Shown: positions 1 through 10,960 of the stretch, in pieces
Layout: each line of letters opens with the position of its first letter
How positions within the stretch are numbered: position 1 is the first letter of the stretch
Assembly: GCA_028274465.1 (NCBI GenBank)
Contig: CM051456.1
Span: forward strand, 63,722,753-63,786,752
Direction of reading: 5' to 3'
DNA from: Plantago ovata
Lineage: Eukaryota > Streptophyta > Magnoliopsida > Lamiales > Plantaginaceae
DNA length: 64,000 nt
Made by a program: the position numbers and the translations under genes
The notes under the pieces: model-generated
The model's input: only the letters and a program-made list of their open reading frames with translations
The model's database searches: none
Told to the model about the DNA's origin: nothing

Positions 1-919
1 TGATTTGAGCCTTATGATTTAATGCTAATTGTTGTCTAGCAAGAGCTTAATGTGATATGTTACATGTCTAAGATATGTTGGTGTGTTGCATTTTAGTTCT
101 AGAAATGGCTAGATTAGACATGGAGGTTTTGAGGAGTTCGATTGTTGTTGTAATCACTCGTGTGTTTCACTCTTGCATTTGCATATGCATAAATCTGTTT
201 TATGTCATACAAGATACTAATTGCTGCTTGTAGAAACCATGCCTCCACGAGACAAGAAGAAAGTTGGCTCGTCTAAGAGCAAGAAGGGTAAGGGGGAAGC
301 TTCAAGATCCCAACCTTCCCATGAGTTATTTGAGTTGTCTCTTGCTGCGATTGACGTCTGTCAGAGGCTCCAAGCAGAGATTGCTCAAGGTGGGCGATCA
401 ACCATTCCGGATAGAAGGATCGAAATTCCAGACGGCCTTGCTAACCGGTCAGGTTACAGGGTTCTCTCTTGTTTGGCAAGAAAGAGGAATTGGGGTTGGT
501 TTACTTCCAACCGATTCAAGGGGTACGATACGAGCCTCCTCCATGAGTTTTATGCTGGGTACACGGATCTTGAAGAGAAGGAGGGGGTACTCATTAGAGG
601 CATAATTGTACCATAGACGCCGGCCTCAATTTCTGCATTTATCCATTTTGGGGAACGAGAGTTCACCGGAAGTAACCATTCCTATGTGTATTCGAGGGCC
701 ACTAGGGGAATTGGAAATGACATCACATATGTGATTTGCAACAGGGAATATGTGTATCCAGATACCGGGGCACAACCTGGACGGATCCATCAGAGCGACC
801 TTAGTATCGAGCTACGGTGGTTATGAAATTTTGCATTTTCAACTTGATCCCTATGATGAATGACACTTGGATTTAGCCGAACTATGCTGAGCTCCTCTAC
901 TGCTTGTTGGGCAAGCATC
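1..919 (+). mobile_element. 3' internal fragment of an A-type Athila-like element (element F)
   Basis: This stretch aligns by eye, in opposite orientation, with about 18195-17500 of element C. That covers the leader before ORF2 (shared strings such as the TTGCATTTGCATATGCAT stretch near 175-191) and most of ORF2. It ends where the LTR of element A begins at 920, in the middle of an ORF2 sequence that is intact in element C. I infer that element A inserted into ORF2 of an older relative. The gag and LTR of F lie outside the window. Confidence 0.7.
239..919 (+). pseudogene. ORF2 of an Athila-like element, putative plant transposon protein-like, truncated
   Basis: The reading frame starts at ATG 239; the open frame extends upstream only through non-ATG codons. 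The N-terminus is lysine-rich (MPPRDKKK...). A later segment with Trp-Gly-Trp-Phe, HEFYAGYTDLEEKE and LIRGI resembles the putative plant transposon protein domain (Transposase_32 type) found in plant retroelements. Element C has a counterpart with HEFYVGYTNLQEKE at the same place. A TAG at 614-616 falls where C has Trp (Pro-Trp-Thr), so it looks like TGG to TAG. Similarity continues beyond it (REFTGSNHSYVYSR against REFTGSDHSYVYSR in C) before the frame decays and is cut at 919 by an LTR. The biochemical role of this protein class is unknown to me. Confidence 0.6.
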
Positions 920-2144
920 TGATGAATGTGTATTTTACACTTTCATTTGAGTTTTTTTCACCTATTTTAGCTATCCGCTATGTTAATTTAGCTATATTTT
1001 AGTGAATTTTATTAGAATAGTGTCATGTTTCCCTTTAGTTTTTATTTTACAGGTTTTGGTTGAAAAACGAGGTTTTCCGGGCAATTATATTAAAGTAGAT
1101 AAGGAATTGGTGTTCCAGAAGCCTAATTGGAGTATCTAAAAGATTCCGGATAGGATTTGAAGTCTAGGGGTCGAGTCTGAAGGCTAAAAGGTCACTAGAA
1201 GGCAAAAACCGAGTCCGAAAAGGGGAAGAAATCCAAAAACGCGTCAAAAACGCACTTCTGGCCGAAAAATACTCCCGGGCTAGTCGCCCGGGACGTGGGG
1301 CCCTTCGTCCCACACAATTCGAAGCCTATATATAGTTGCTCAGTTTTTCTCCGTTTTTCATACTTTTCCAGACCTTTTCCCTCACCTTTCTCTGTAGTTT
1401 TAGGTAGGAATTTCCCAGAGCCTGTTCTGGGGTTTCTTAGCTTAGGAGATACTTTTTATTAGCAGTTTGGCGCTTGTAAGATCGCGATTCTTCGGAGATT
1501 GACAACCTTCGGTAACATTGTATCTTACAGTTTTTCTACTTATTTTTATATATCTTTCATCATGTTTTCATTCATTCGTGGTATGATTTCTGTTGATTGC
1601 ATGACAACTATGAGTAGCTAAACTTCTCGTTGGTGATAGTATGTGATTTCTTAGCGAAGGGTTGATAATTATGCTAATGGCTATATCGCGCATTATACTC
1701 TGTGTTATTGCTTTATTTCTTTGATCTATCTAAATCTCTATCTTCGTATTGTTGAATAATTACTGAACACAATTGGACAATTCATTGATCTTTCGATCTA
1801 TCTAAATCTATATCTTCGTAGTGTTGAATAATTACAACCGGACAATACATTGATCAAAGATCTCCATGCAAGACCGAGGAATTTATGCATGATTATTAAC
1901 CCATTATGCTTTGAATGACCATACTATCACCAATCTCCATTATCTGTTAAGAAAAACCTTTGCTAAGACGTCTGCTATTTTATATTCTCAAATTAAATTT
2001 GATAAAGCTACTTATAGTCCTTAGAGATCGACACTCGAGGTTATTCTACTGCTACACTACGGTTTTCGTTGTAGTTGTGAATTGCCTTTGGCTAAATACA
2101 AATTTATTTGATTAGTTGGACCGCGACAATCAAACGCTTCATCA
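920..2144 (+). repeat. 5' LTR of element A (A-type)
   Basis: The LTR begins TGATGAATG and ends GCTTCATCA, giving terminal inverted TGATGAA/TTCATCA. It is followed after three bases by a primer-binding site. About 1225 bp. Related copies lie at 8384-10960 (split), 9303-10567, 14366-15578 and 21404-23354 (split, truncated). Confidence 0.85.
1265..1334 (+). promoter_or_regulatory. U3 GC-rich palindromes and TATA box of the A-type LTR
   Basis: A cluster of self-complementary GC-rich words (CCCGGGCTAGTCGCCCGGG, then GTGGGGCCCTTCGTCCCAC) lies directly upstream of TATATATA at 1327-1334. The same order, palindromes then TATATATAG, is seen in the other A-type LTRs in element orientation. This fits the U3 promoter. 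Transcription would start roughly 30 bases downstream, which is inferred. Confidence 0.65.
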
Positions 2145-2147
2145 AAT

Positions 2148-2165
2148 TGGCGCCGTTGCCGGGGA
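2148..2165 (+). other. Primer-binding site, tRNA-Asp
   Basis: TGGCGCCGTTGCCGGGGA is perfectly complementary to the 3' end of plant tRNA-Asp including CCA. Athila-group elements use this primer. It lies three bases after the LTR end. Confidence 0.9.
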
Positions 2166-2298
2166 CTATACTCCTTTTTTCTGTTTAATTTGTTTATATT
2201 TTCAGCATTCAATTCCTTGTTCTAGTAGTTTTAGTTTTCCTATTTAATCTCTCTCTGATACTCCTTTCCTAGCTTGTCACAAATATTCAGGTCTTGTG

Positions 2299-4071
2299 AT
2301 GGCTCGCCCACTTTTGAAATCATGGGTTCAACCCAACAGAGCACTGATGAGAGGTCCGGCTATTGTTCTTTTTGCTGCAACTCGTGGTTTGGAAATCAAA
2401 AGTTGCATGTTCCAGCAACTCCCGGGGTTCTATGGGGTGGCTAGGGAAGATGTTATGGGATACCTGAATGATATTGACGATTTTATCAACAATCTTCCAA
2501 GGCCCGGAGCAGGGATAACGGACGATGAGCTGAGGATGAAGGTTTTTTCTATGGGGCTTGGTGATAAAGCCAAGGCATGGTTAGGCTCTCTGGAAGCCGG
2601 ATCACTAGACACCTGGGACAAGGTGTATTCTGCTTTTATGGAGAAATACTTTCCTCACACATTGACTACCGCGCTTAAGGCGAAAATCACTGGATTCAAA
2701 CAGGACTATGATGAGACCATCTACACCGCTTTCGAGAGGTTCAAGGACCTCATGCACAAGTGTCCACACCATGGTTTTGAGGTTCCTGATCTTGTCCAAC
2801 ACTTCTACAATGGACTCACATATGAGAGTCAACAGGTGGTGGATTTCCAATGCCGTGGTACTATCTGGGAAGAGACCGCCGAGGATGTATGGGCGTGTTT
2901 CGAAAGGCTTTCTAAAGGATCTCACTCCAAGGATCCAAGAGCAATGGTTAGGAGGCGTGGACCTGAGGCTCCACCAAACCAGGAGATCCCAATGCATGAA
3001 GTGAATGGTGTGAGTGGCGATAGGTTCGAAGGTTTCGCCAATCAGATGAGGCAAGCTCTAAGTGGCCTAATCGGAACATCTCTCTCCAACGAGGTATGTA
3101 GGGTGTGCAAGAATTATGGGCATGGGGCTCATATGTGTAGATCAGATCTAGCACGAGAAGATGTTCACTGGGGAAACCGTAGTAATCCTACCCCTAAGGT
3201 CGAAGCATCTACATCCAAGTCAGCAACTCTCGTGGATAATTTACAGAAATTGGTGGATTTCACCCAAGTGTTTTTGAAGAGATACGAGGAGGATTCGGCA
3301 AAGATCAATGCTCGTCTGGATCAATTGGAAGCTAGAGCTAGTAGAGAGCAAGGGAAGTTACATAGCAGCACTAAGAGGTCCATGTCGATCAACTTGGTGG
3401 GAGATCTTCCAGTGGAAATCACCATTAAGAAAGTTGCTGCGTGCGAGTGTGGTGCAAAAGACGAGCCTCCATTGGCCAAGGAGGAAGATAAAGATCTGGG
3501 ACTCAACGTAAGTAATGAAGAACCTAAGGATCCTGAATCAATTCCTGATAGCTTTGATGTTAAGGTTGGGATTGGTAGTCTCGATGACGTCCGTGCTACA
3601 CTAGATACGGGATCTTACTCGAATGTCCTACCCATAAATGTGTTTGAGAAGAGTGGCCTTGGAGAGCTTTCGAAACATAAGGCCATTGTGCAACTAGCGG
3701 ATGGATCCTTTGTGAGACCCGAAGGCGTTGTGAAGAACGTATTGGTTAAGATTGGTGAAGCTTCTGTGTACACAAATTTTGTAGTTATGCCGGCGTCTAC
3801 ACCTGGGATGGGGGATGTTGTTCTCTTGGGGCGAACGTTCTTGACCAAACTACGCTCCGTGATAGTCAGCTACTGAAGGACTTGCACCATTGAGGTGGAT
3901 GGCAAGCGACATGTGTTGCGAGCCATATCTGATCCACCTGATCACTTCCATGCTTCTCACACTGTTAACTACTATGGTCTTGCTGTCTATGTTCATTCTT
4001 TTTCGCAGGTTCGTGGCATGAGGAGAAGATCCATGAAGGGGAAGTCTAGTACCCTCAAGAAGAAGAGCTAG
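2299..4071 (+). pseudogene. gag-protease polyprotein of element A, one internal stop
   Basis: ATG at 2299 is the first plausible plant start; the frame opens three bases earlier with GTG. The protein has a Retrotrans_gag domain at roughly residues 60-200, with the FQQLPGFYG, KAWLGSLEAGS, YFPHTLTTALKAKI and VQHFYNGL segments. A canonical CCHC knuckle, CRVCKNYGHGAHMC, lies at residues 267-280. A retropepsin follows with active-site DTGS at about residue 436 and the later VVLLGRTFL flap-side motif. A TGA at 3874-3876 sits where element C has Arg. Beyond it the frame continues with RTCTIEVDGK to a TAG at 4069-4071, matching the C-terminus of C. Gag would form the particle and protease would process it. 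No RT or integrase follows, so the element would depend on a helper. Confidence 0.8.
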
Positions 4072-5140
4072 GTGCAAGAAGGAGTCGAGTCAAAGACTAT
4101 AAACAATGGCGCTATCCGGGAGGCAACCCGAAGTTTTTATCGCTTTTTTACCACTTTATTGCATGCATATCATTGTGTTTTATTTTATATTTTCGTATGT
4201 TTTTGGTTTCTCACGAGTTTCTTTGAGTACTATAGGTTATAGGTACAAGTTTAGCTCTCACCTTAAATCCACTTTCGACGTTCGGGACGAGCGACGACGT
4301 TCAGGTTTGGGGGGGGGGGGATTATCGCTGGGTATTCGTATACTTGTTTTGCTTATGATTACTCGTGAAACCTTTTGTTTGCATTTGCATTTGCACGTTT
4401 ACCGCTTTCTTAGTATTTAGTTGAATACACTACATTCATCCTAGGATAGTCTTGCATGTTTTATGCGGAGTTTATTACCAAATTTTTTGAACTTTTTTAT
4501 TGGGTAGATTAACTAATTATGACATTAATCATATGCTTCATCTCTATGAATTTGTTTGAGGTTTTTCTCGCTTGGCTTGTCACATTTATGTATTGCACTT
4601 AGTTAAGCTTGGTAGTCTCGACATCACTTAGTGGTGTTTTCTCTACTGTGGTTCACGAAGGCCTTTATAATAGGATGATGCATGTTAGGGTCTTATGGTT
4701 GTTTTCTCGAGTAATTATGTACGTAAGAGGCAACAAGTCTTCATCATGCTTTGAGATTGCTAAATTCCTAGGAAGGAGGTAGTGTGAGATTGTGTGATCC
4801 TTTGTTTGCAACCTATTCTTCCGAATAGGTTTGGGGAGGGGGTTACACTATCATTAGACTTATTTTTCTTTTTTCAATTTTGTGTTGTGAGTTTATTTTT
4901 CCTTTCTCTTAAATATTGTACTCCAACCTATTCTTTCGAATAGGTTTGGGGAAGTCGTTCGTGTGTCATTTTTGTTTCATTTTCGTTGTGCTACTGCTGG
5001 CTAAAAAAATCGAAAAAAAAGAAAAGGAAAAACTTCCAGAAAAAGGAGAAAAAACTGGAAAAGAAAAAAAAGAAAAAAAAGAAGAGACCCCAAAAGAGCA
5101 AAGAAGGGTCCAAAAAATAGGAAGCCAAAAAGCAGTTTAG
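4072..5140 (+). other. 3' non-coding region of element A
   Basis: No credible gene. It holds a 12-G run near 4309-4320 and two hairpins of the form AACCTATTC-loop-GAATAGGTT at 4810-4831 and 4925-4946, each followed by a TTGGGGA run. A purine-rich tract lies at about 5006-5108. Element C (16980-15579, minus) and element D (26200-27670) have the same arrangement. Short Lys/Glu-rich open frames in the purine tract are not genes. Confidence 0.65.
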
Positions 5141-6540
5141 TGATGATGTCGTTTTTCACCAATTAAATTTGTTTTAAAAGCCTAAGAACACTTATCACTA
5201 CACAAACTAGAGTGCAATGGCAAGTTGTCCCCGATCGTTCTCTCGGGACCTAACGTGGCTTTGCTTGGGGTTTTTGCAAGCAATTTCAGTCAACGAGTTC
5301 AAAAGTTTAGAGAATCGTTTCCTTTGAACAATAGCAACGAGAAATCAGATTTACGTGAACAAGATTGGAAAACGGTTGGTGGTAGAAATCAAATACACAT
5401 GCATGGGTTACGAATATGCTCACAAGTTCAGTGCGTAGAACCTTCGATCAAGTCTGCTAAGAAACTCGTCTAGGCAAATTTAAGACACACATCATGAAAG
5501 ATCACTATCAATAATTTAGAGGTGCTTGTCACCAACACCATTTATCTAGCATGCTGCAAATCTCTAACATACAATCCTATAGCTTTCATTGACCAAGAGT
5601 TTGTCACTATACTCAATTCGAATATTTTTTATAGGCAACTAAGAATCATATGAAGGGATTTGCAGCAAGATTGAATCACAATCTCATGTAAGCATAAACA
5701 TAACTCATAGCATGCATATTCTACATTGTACCACCAACACAAAAGATTTAGCTACTCATATTCATCAACATAGACATCAATTCATATGAATAATAATCAG
5801 AATACATCATATCAAACTACAAGACAAGAGAGTGATACAAGTTACCACCAAAGCTGTCACTAATCGGTGGAAAGCAAAGAAAACCTCTCCGTAGATGATT
5901 ACAACGGATGAATCCCAATCAAAACCTTGAATCCCAAGCTAAAATACAAAGTAATCTGAATATTCTCTGAGTTTTGGGGCTTAGGAGCTCTCCAAAACCA
6001 AGTTACAGTTCAAAAGATATTCAAAAAATGATCAAAGATCAGATCTAAGAAGGAAAATCCGAAAACGTTACCGCTGCCAAGCGGACCGCTTGGAGAAGCC
6101 AAGCGGAGCGCTTGGCAAGCGAAGCGCTTCTGGCACGCCAAGCGCTTCGCTTGGCTCCTGTGCTGAAGCTCCTGGAAATTGAAGCGGAGCGCTTCACTAC
6201 TCCAGGCGCTTAGCTTGGCTCCTGGGCAGATTTTTGTCTGAAACTCAATCTTTTTGCCCTCGCATGGCCCTCGGGTGCCTTGGATTCATCCTTCTCGATG
6301 CTTATTGATACTCAAACACTTACGAACAAGCCACGGAGATTGGGGAACTTCAACGGGCCATCTTTTCCATCAAAAAGGCTCGTTTTTAGCTCCAAAAACG
6401 CCGTTTCGTACCTAAGTGCCTGAAAATGCAGAAAACACAAAACGTGACACAATTCTATGAAACTAACCAAAAAACAAGGCTAGAAGATAGCAAAAGAAGG
6501 TGAAAAAGACAAGATGAACGCGTCAAAAATACGTTCATCA
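5141..6540 (-). repeat. D-type LTR (minus orientation)
   Basis: On the plus strand it begins TGATGATGTCGTTTTTCACC, the complement of the D-type LTR end, and finishes ...ACGTTCATCA, the complement of the D-type start. It aligns by eye with 27674-29039 and 40029-41412 throughout, including the AAGCG/CGCTT palindromes at about 6077-6225. About 1400 bp. The left flank TTTAG does not match the right flank of the composite at 10961, so the two ends of this composite did not come from one clean insertion. Confidence 0.8.
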
Positions 6541-7296
6541 AACTCCCCAAACCAAACCTTTGCTTGTCCTCAAGCAACAAACTAACCTAAATGCAACACA
6601 AAAGGAGTCTCATGCCAAGTAAAGTGAACTAATCTATTGAATCTACCAAATGCTTATGAACAAGACCAAATGAGCATGACATGCAAATAGGTTGAAGTAT
6701 GCCTCGATTGCGAGTATACACATTCTCAAGTTCACTTGGTTAAACAAAGGAGTCTCTCGTAACATGTTCTACCTGGACCTGTTCAATGACGACACAATGA
6801 TGCATGTTATCATACTACAATTGCCCCGTGCCTATGAAACCGAGGGCTTACTTCTGTTCACCAAGCGAGACTTTTCCTCAAGAGAGGGCGAACCAATACT
6901 GGCTCTCATCAAATGAAGGAGGGTTCCCTTAGAAAGATAACACTCCCCTATTCTACCCAGACTCTCAAGGAATGAGTCTCCTTCAACCACTTCTTGAATA
7001 GCAAGACAAGGGTGGTCAAGAACAGGCCTTGGACAAAGGCGACACGAAACGAAAGATAGAATTTACCACTCGATAACTTTACAAGAACAAAATATTGACA
7101 CGACACTTGACACTATGAGACTTCTTTTGGCTTGCAACGACCCTTCTTTTGCTTTTGGGTCTTATTCTTTATTTTCTTTCTTCTTTTTTTCTTTTCTCTT
7201 TTCTCTTTCTTTTTTTCTTTTCTTTTTTTCTCTTTTTTTTTTTTTTTTATATATAGGGGCAAGCAGCAGTACTATGTGTCAAAAACACCTCCCCAA
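6541..7296 (-). other. D-type 3' internal region of the chimeric element
   Basis: On the minus strand this is the D-type sequence leading to the 3' LTR, ending with the PPT-like GGTTTGGTTTGGGGAGTT just before 6540. A long pyrimidine run at about 7140-7248 is the complement of the family's polypurine stretch. The region joins an A-type gag at about 7297, within a GGTTTGGGGAGG motif. No gene. Confidence 0.65.
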
Positions 7297-8240
7297 ACCT
7301 GTTCCAGTGGCGCTCTTGAGGACTTGCTTCAATTCGTTGGTAAAGCACTCGAATTGATCCCCATTCCCCCTATACATAGGGGCTTCTTGAGTCGGTGGAG
7401 CTTCAGGTCCACATCTCCTAACCATCGCTCTTGGGTCTTTGAATTGCGAACCCTTAGCAAGCCTTTCGAAAACTGCCCAGACGGCTTCTGCGGTTTCTTC
7501 CCAAATATTGCCTCGGCATTGGAAATCCACCACTTGTTGGTTCTCGAAGGTTAGTCCATTGTAGAAGTGTTGGACTAGGTTAGAAAGTTCAAAACCATGG
7601 AGAGGGCACTTGTTCGTGAGAACTTGGAATCTCTCAAACGCGGTGTAGATGGTCTCATCATAGTCCTGCTTGAATCCAGTGATTTGCGCCTTTAGCGCGG
7701 TAGTCAAGGTGTGAGGGAAGTATTTCTCCATGAAAGCTGAAAAAACCTTCTCCCAAGTGTCCAGCGAGCCTGCTGATAGAGAACTCAACCATGACTTGGC
7801 TCTGTCGCCAAGTCCCATAGAAAAAACCTTCATCCTCAACTCATCTGTTGTTATTTCAGCTCCGGGTCGTGGGAGTTGGTTGACGAAATCATCGATATCG
7901 TGCAAGTACCCCATCACATCTTCCCTTGATAAGCCATAGAACCTCGGAAGTTGTTGGAATGCGTGGTTCTTGATTTCCAGATCTCGAGTTGCAGACGAAA
8001 GAACAATCGCCGGTCCCCTCATACGATCCTTGGTGGGTTGAACCCATGCCTTCAGTGGTCTAGCTTCTGCCATTCCGTCGATTTCCTTGAAAAGACTGTG
8101 TAGAGATTCAGAGAAATCGGTATCCTCTATTTCCTCTAGTGCACGCCTTTGAAGTAGTCACCTTCTTTGGTGGTAGACTCTGTCGATCTCAGCAATTGAA
8201 TCAACAAGCGGTGTTCCTTCAGATCGTGTATGCGGCATAC
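7297..8240 (-). pseudogene. A-type gag fragment, 3' truncated
   Basis: Read leftward from ATG at about 8073, the frame gives a gag closely related to elements A and C: FQQLPRFYGLSRE, RAKSWLSSLSAGS, YFPHTLTTALKAQ, LVQHFYNGL. It is cut before the zinc knuckle and has no protease; the last residues (GLGRCF) come from a D-type 3' hairpin/G-run. Sequence upstream to about 8240 matches the N-terminal extension seen in element C (RRRLLRRR...), but a TGA at plus positions 8158-8160 replaces CGA of C. The gag therefore has an early nonsense mutation as well as a lost 3' half. Confidence 0.75.
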
Positions 8241-8362
8241 ACTATCTGTAACAGACTAGGAAAGCAATATCAGAGAGAGATTAAAAAGGAAAACTAAAAC
8301 TAATAGAATTAGGAATTGAATGCTGAAAATATAAACAAATTAAACAGAAAAAAGGAGTATAG

Positions 8363-8380
8363 TCCCCGACAACGGCGCCA
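8363..8380 (-). other. Primer-binding site, tRNA-Asp (one mismatch)
   Basis: On the minus strand, TGGCGCCGTTGTCGGGGA. It differs from the tRNA-Asp complement by one C to T change. It lies three bases inside the LTR boundary at 8384. Confidence 0.85.
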
Positions 8381-8383
8381 ATT

Positions 8384-10960
8384 TGATGAACGAGGATTTG
8401 TCGGGTCCCGATTCAGCAAATAAATTTGTTATTTAGCTAAAGGCAATCCACAACTACAACGAAAACCGTAGTGTAGCGGTAGAATGACCTCGAGTGTCGT
8501 TCTCTCAGGACTATAACTAGCTTTATCTATTTAACTAGAGAATATAAAAACAGCAGACGTAAAAGCAAAGGTTTTTTCTAACAGATAATGGAGACTGGTG
8601 ATAGTATGATCCTTCAAAGCATAACGGGTCAATAATCATGCGTAAATTCCTCGGTCTTAGATGGAGATCTTTGATCAATCGAATGTCCTGTTGCAATTAT
8701 TAAGCACTACGAAGATAGAGATACTGACAAGTCAATCACTATTGTCCTATTGTGTTCCGTAATTATTCAACACTACGAAGATATAGATGCGCATAGGTCG
8801 ACGAGGGTCCAATTGTGCATAATAATTAATACAACATACGAGAATTTAGGCTGAGCCTGATCAACGAAATAAAGCAATAACACGGAGTATAATGCCCGAT
8901 ATAGCCATTAGCATGACATGATTGTCTTCCCTTCGCTAAGAATTCACATACTACCACCAACGATAAGTTTAGCTACTAATAATAGGCATGCAATCAATAG
9001 AAATCATAGAAGAAAACATGTTGAAAGATGTATAAAAATAAGTAGAATAAACTGTAAGATACAATGTTACCGAAGGTTGTCAATCTCCGAAGAATTGCGA
9101 TCCTACAAGCTCCAATCTGCTATGGAAAAGTGTCTCCTAAGCTACGAACCCCCAGAACAGGCTCTGGGAAGTCCCTCCCTAAAACTACAGAGAAAGGTGA
9201 GAGAATAGGTCTGGAAAAGTATGAATTTCGGAGTAAAACTGAGCAACTATATATAGGCTACGAAAAAGTGTGGGGCCGTTCGCCCCACCGCCCGGTGTGG
9301 GGTGATGAACGTTGTCAAGGTCAATCAAATAAATTTGTTATTGAGCCAAAGGCAATCCACAACTACAACGAAAACCGTAGTGTAGTAGCAGAATGACTCG
9401 AGTGTCGTTCTCTCAGGACTATAACTAGCTTTATCTATTTAACAAGAGAATATAAAACAGCAGACAGATAGCAATAGGGATTTTCTAGCAGATAATGGAG
9501 ATTGGTGATAGTATGGTCCTTCTTAGCATAATGGGTCGATAATCATGCATAAATTCCTCGGTCTTGCATAGAGATCTTTGAATCAATCTAGTGTCCTGTT
9601 GCAAGTATTAAACACTACGAAGATAATCTGGTCTGACTAGTCAATCACGGTTGTCCTAATGTGTTCTTTAATTATTCAACACTACGAAGATAATTGGTCT
9701 GATGGTCGACTAGTGTCCAATTGTGCATAATGATCAATACAACATACGAGAATTTAAGTTACAACTGATCAACGAAATAAAGCAATGACACGGAGTATAA
9801 TGCGCGATATAGCCATTAGCATGATTATCTTCCCTCGCTAAGAATTCACATACTACCACCAATGATAAGTTTAGCTACTCATATTATGCATTCAATCGAT
9901 AGAAATCATAGAAGAAAACATATTGAAAGATAAATAAAATAAGTAGAATAAAACTTGTAAGATACAAAGTTACCGAAGGTTGTCAATCTCCGGATGATTG
10001 CGATCCTACGAGCTCCAAACTGCTATGAAAAAGTATCCCCTAAGCTATGGAACTCTTAGGACAGGCCCCGGGAAGTTCCTACCTAAAACTATAGAGAGAG
10101 GTGAGAAAGTAGGCTTGTAAAGATATGATTTTCGGAGAGAAAACTGAGCTCTATATATAGGCCCCGAATAAAGTCTGGGGCGGTTCGCCGCAGGATGGGG
10201 CGGTTCGCCCCCCGTCTTTTTCGCGGAATTCCGCGTTTTTCGACGCGGATTTGGATTTCTTCACCTTTTCGGACTCGGTTTCAGACTTCTAGTGGCCTCC
10301 TAACCTCCAGATTCGACCCCTAGACTCCAAATCCTATCCGGAAACGTTCAGATACTCCAAATAGGCTTCTGGAACACCAATTCCTTGTCAACTTCAATAT
10401 AATTGCCCAGAAATCCCCGAATTTCAACCAAAACCTGTAAAATAAAATCTAAAGGGAAACGTGACACTATTCTAATAAAATGTACTAAAATATAGCTAAA
10501 TTAACATAGAGGATAGCTAAAATAGGTGAAAAAGACTCGAATGAAAGTGTAAAATACACATTCATCATGGGGCGATTCGCCCCACGTCCCGGGCGGTTCG
10601 CCCGGGAGTAATTTTCGCGGAATTCCGCGTTTTCGACGCGTTTTTGGATTTCTTCCCCTTTTCAGACTCGGTTTCTGACTTCTAGTGGCCTTCTAACCTC
10701 CAGATTCGACCCCTAGACTCCAAATCCTATCCGGAAACCTTCAAATACTCCAAGTAGGCTTCTGGAACACCAATTCCTTGTCAACTTCAATATAATTGCC
10801 CGGAAATCCTCGTTTTTCAACCAAAACATGTAAAATAAAATCTAAAGGGAAACGTGACACTATTCTAATAAAATGCACTAAAATATAGCTAAATTAACAT
10901 AGAGGATAGCTAAAATAGGTGAAAAAGACTCAAATGAAACTGTAAAATACACATTCATCA
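8384..10960 (-). repeat. A-type 5' LTR of the chimeric element, split by a solo LTR
   Basis: TGATGAACG at 8384 and ...ACACATTCATCA at 10960 are the two ends on the plus strand. Removing the solo LTR 9303-10567 and one copy of its 5-bp duplication leaves about 1.3 kb of continuous A-type LTR. TATATATAG lies at about 9248-9256. The outer flank GATAC (10961-10965) lies inside the env-like ORF of element E1. Confidence 0.8.
9303..10567 (-). mobile_element. Solo A-type LTR nested in an A-type LTR
   Basis: A complete LTR runs from TGATGAACGTTG at 9303 to ACACATTCATCA at 10567 (1265 bp). It is flanked by a perfect 5-bp target duplication TGGGG at 9298-9302 and 10568-10572. The host LTR text resumes directly after the duplication. 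With no internal region, this is a solo LTR left by recombination between the two LTRs of a former element. CTATATATAG lies at 10151-10160. Confidence 0.9.

Larger units (their letters stand above)
920..5140 (+). mobile_element. A-type Athila-like Ty3/gypsy element A, non-autonomous, 3' end lost
   Basis: In order: 5' LTR, tRNA-Asp primer site, gag-protease ORF, and a 3' non-coding region with two hairpins and a polypurine stretch. No reverse transcriptase, RNase H or integrase is present between gag and 5140. ORF2, which follows gag in element C, is missing here. The sequence stops at 5140 against a D-type LTR in the opposite orientation. In element C the homologous text continues past this point (GCAGTTTAG followed by CAAAGTATTT), so the 3' LTR of A has been lost or displaced. 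Confidence 0.75.

Noticed and set aside
2605..3054. 149-residue antisense ORF over the gag of element A
   Set aside because: Shadow of the gag frame. Similar antisense frames occur over the gag of C and D.
4916..5140. Lys/Glu-rich ORF (also similar ones near 16072-16396, 26715-27050 and 39062-39474)
   Set aside because: These translate purine-rich tracts in the 3' regions of the gypsy elements; composition only.
5225..5473. 82-residue ORF inside the D-type LTR (also 28401-28658 and 40772-41029 on the other strand)
   Set aside because: Lies wholly inside LTR sequence and is repeated only because the LTRs are repeated; no domain.
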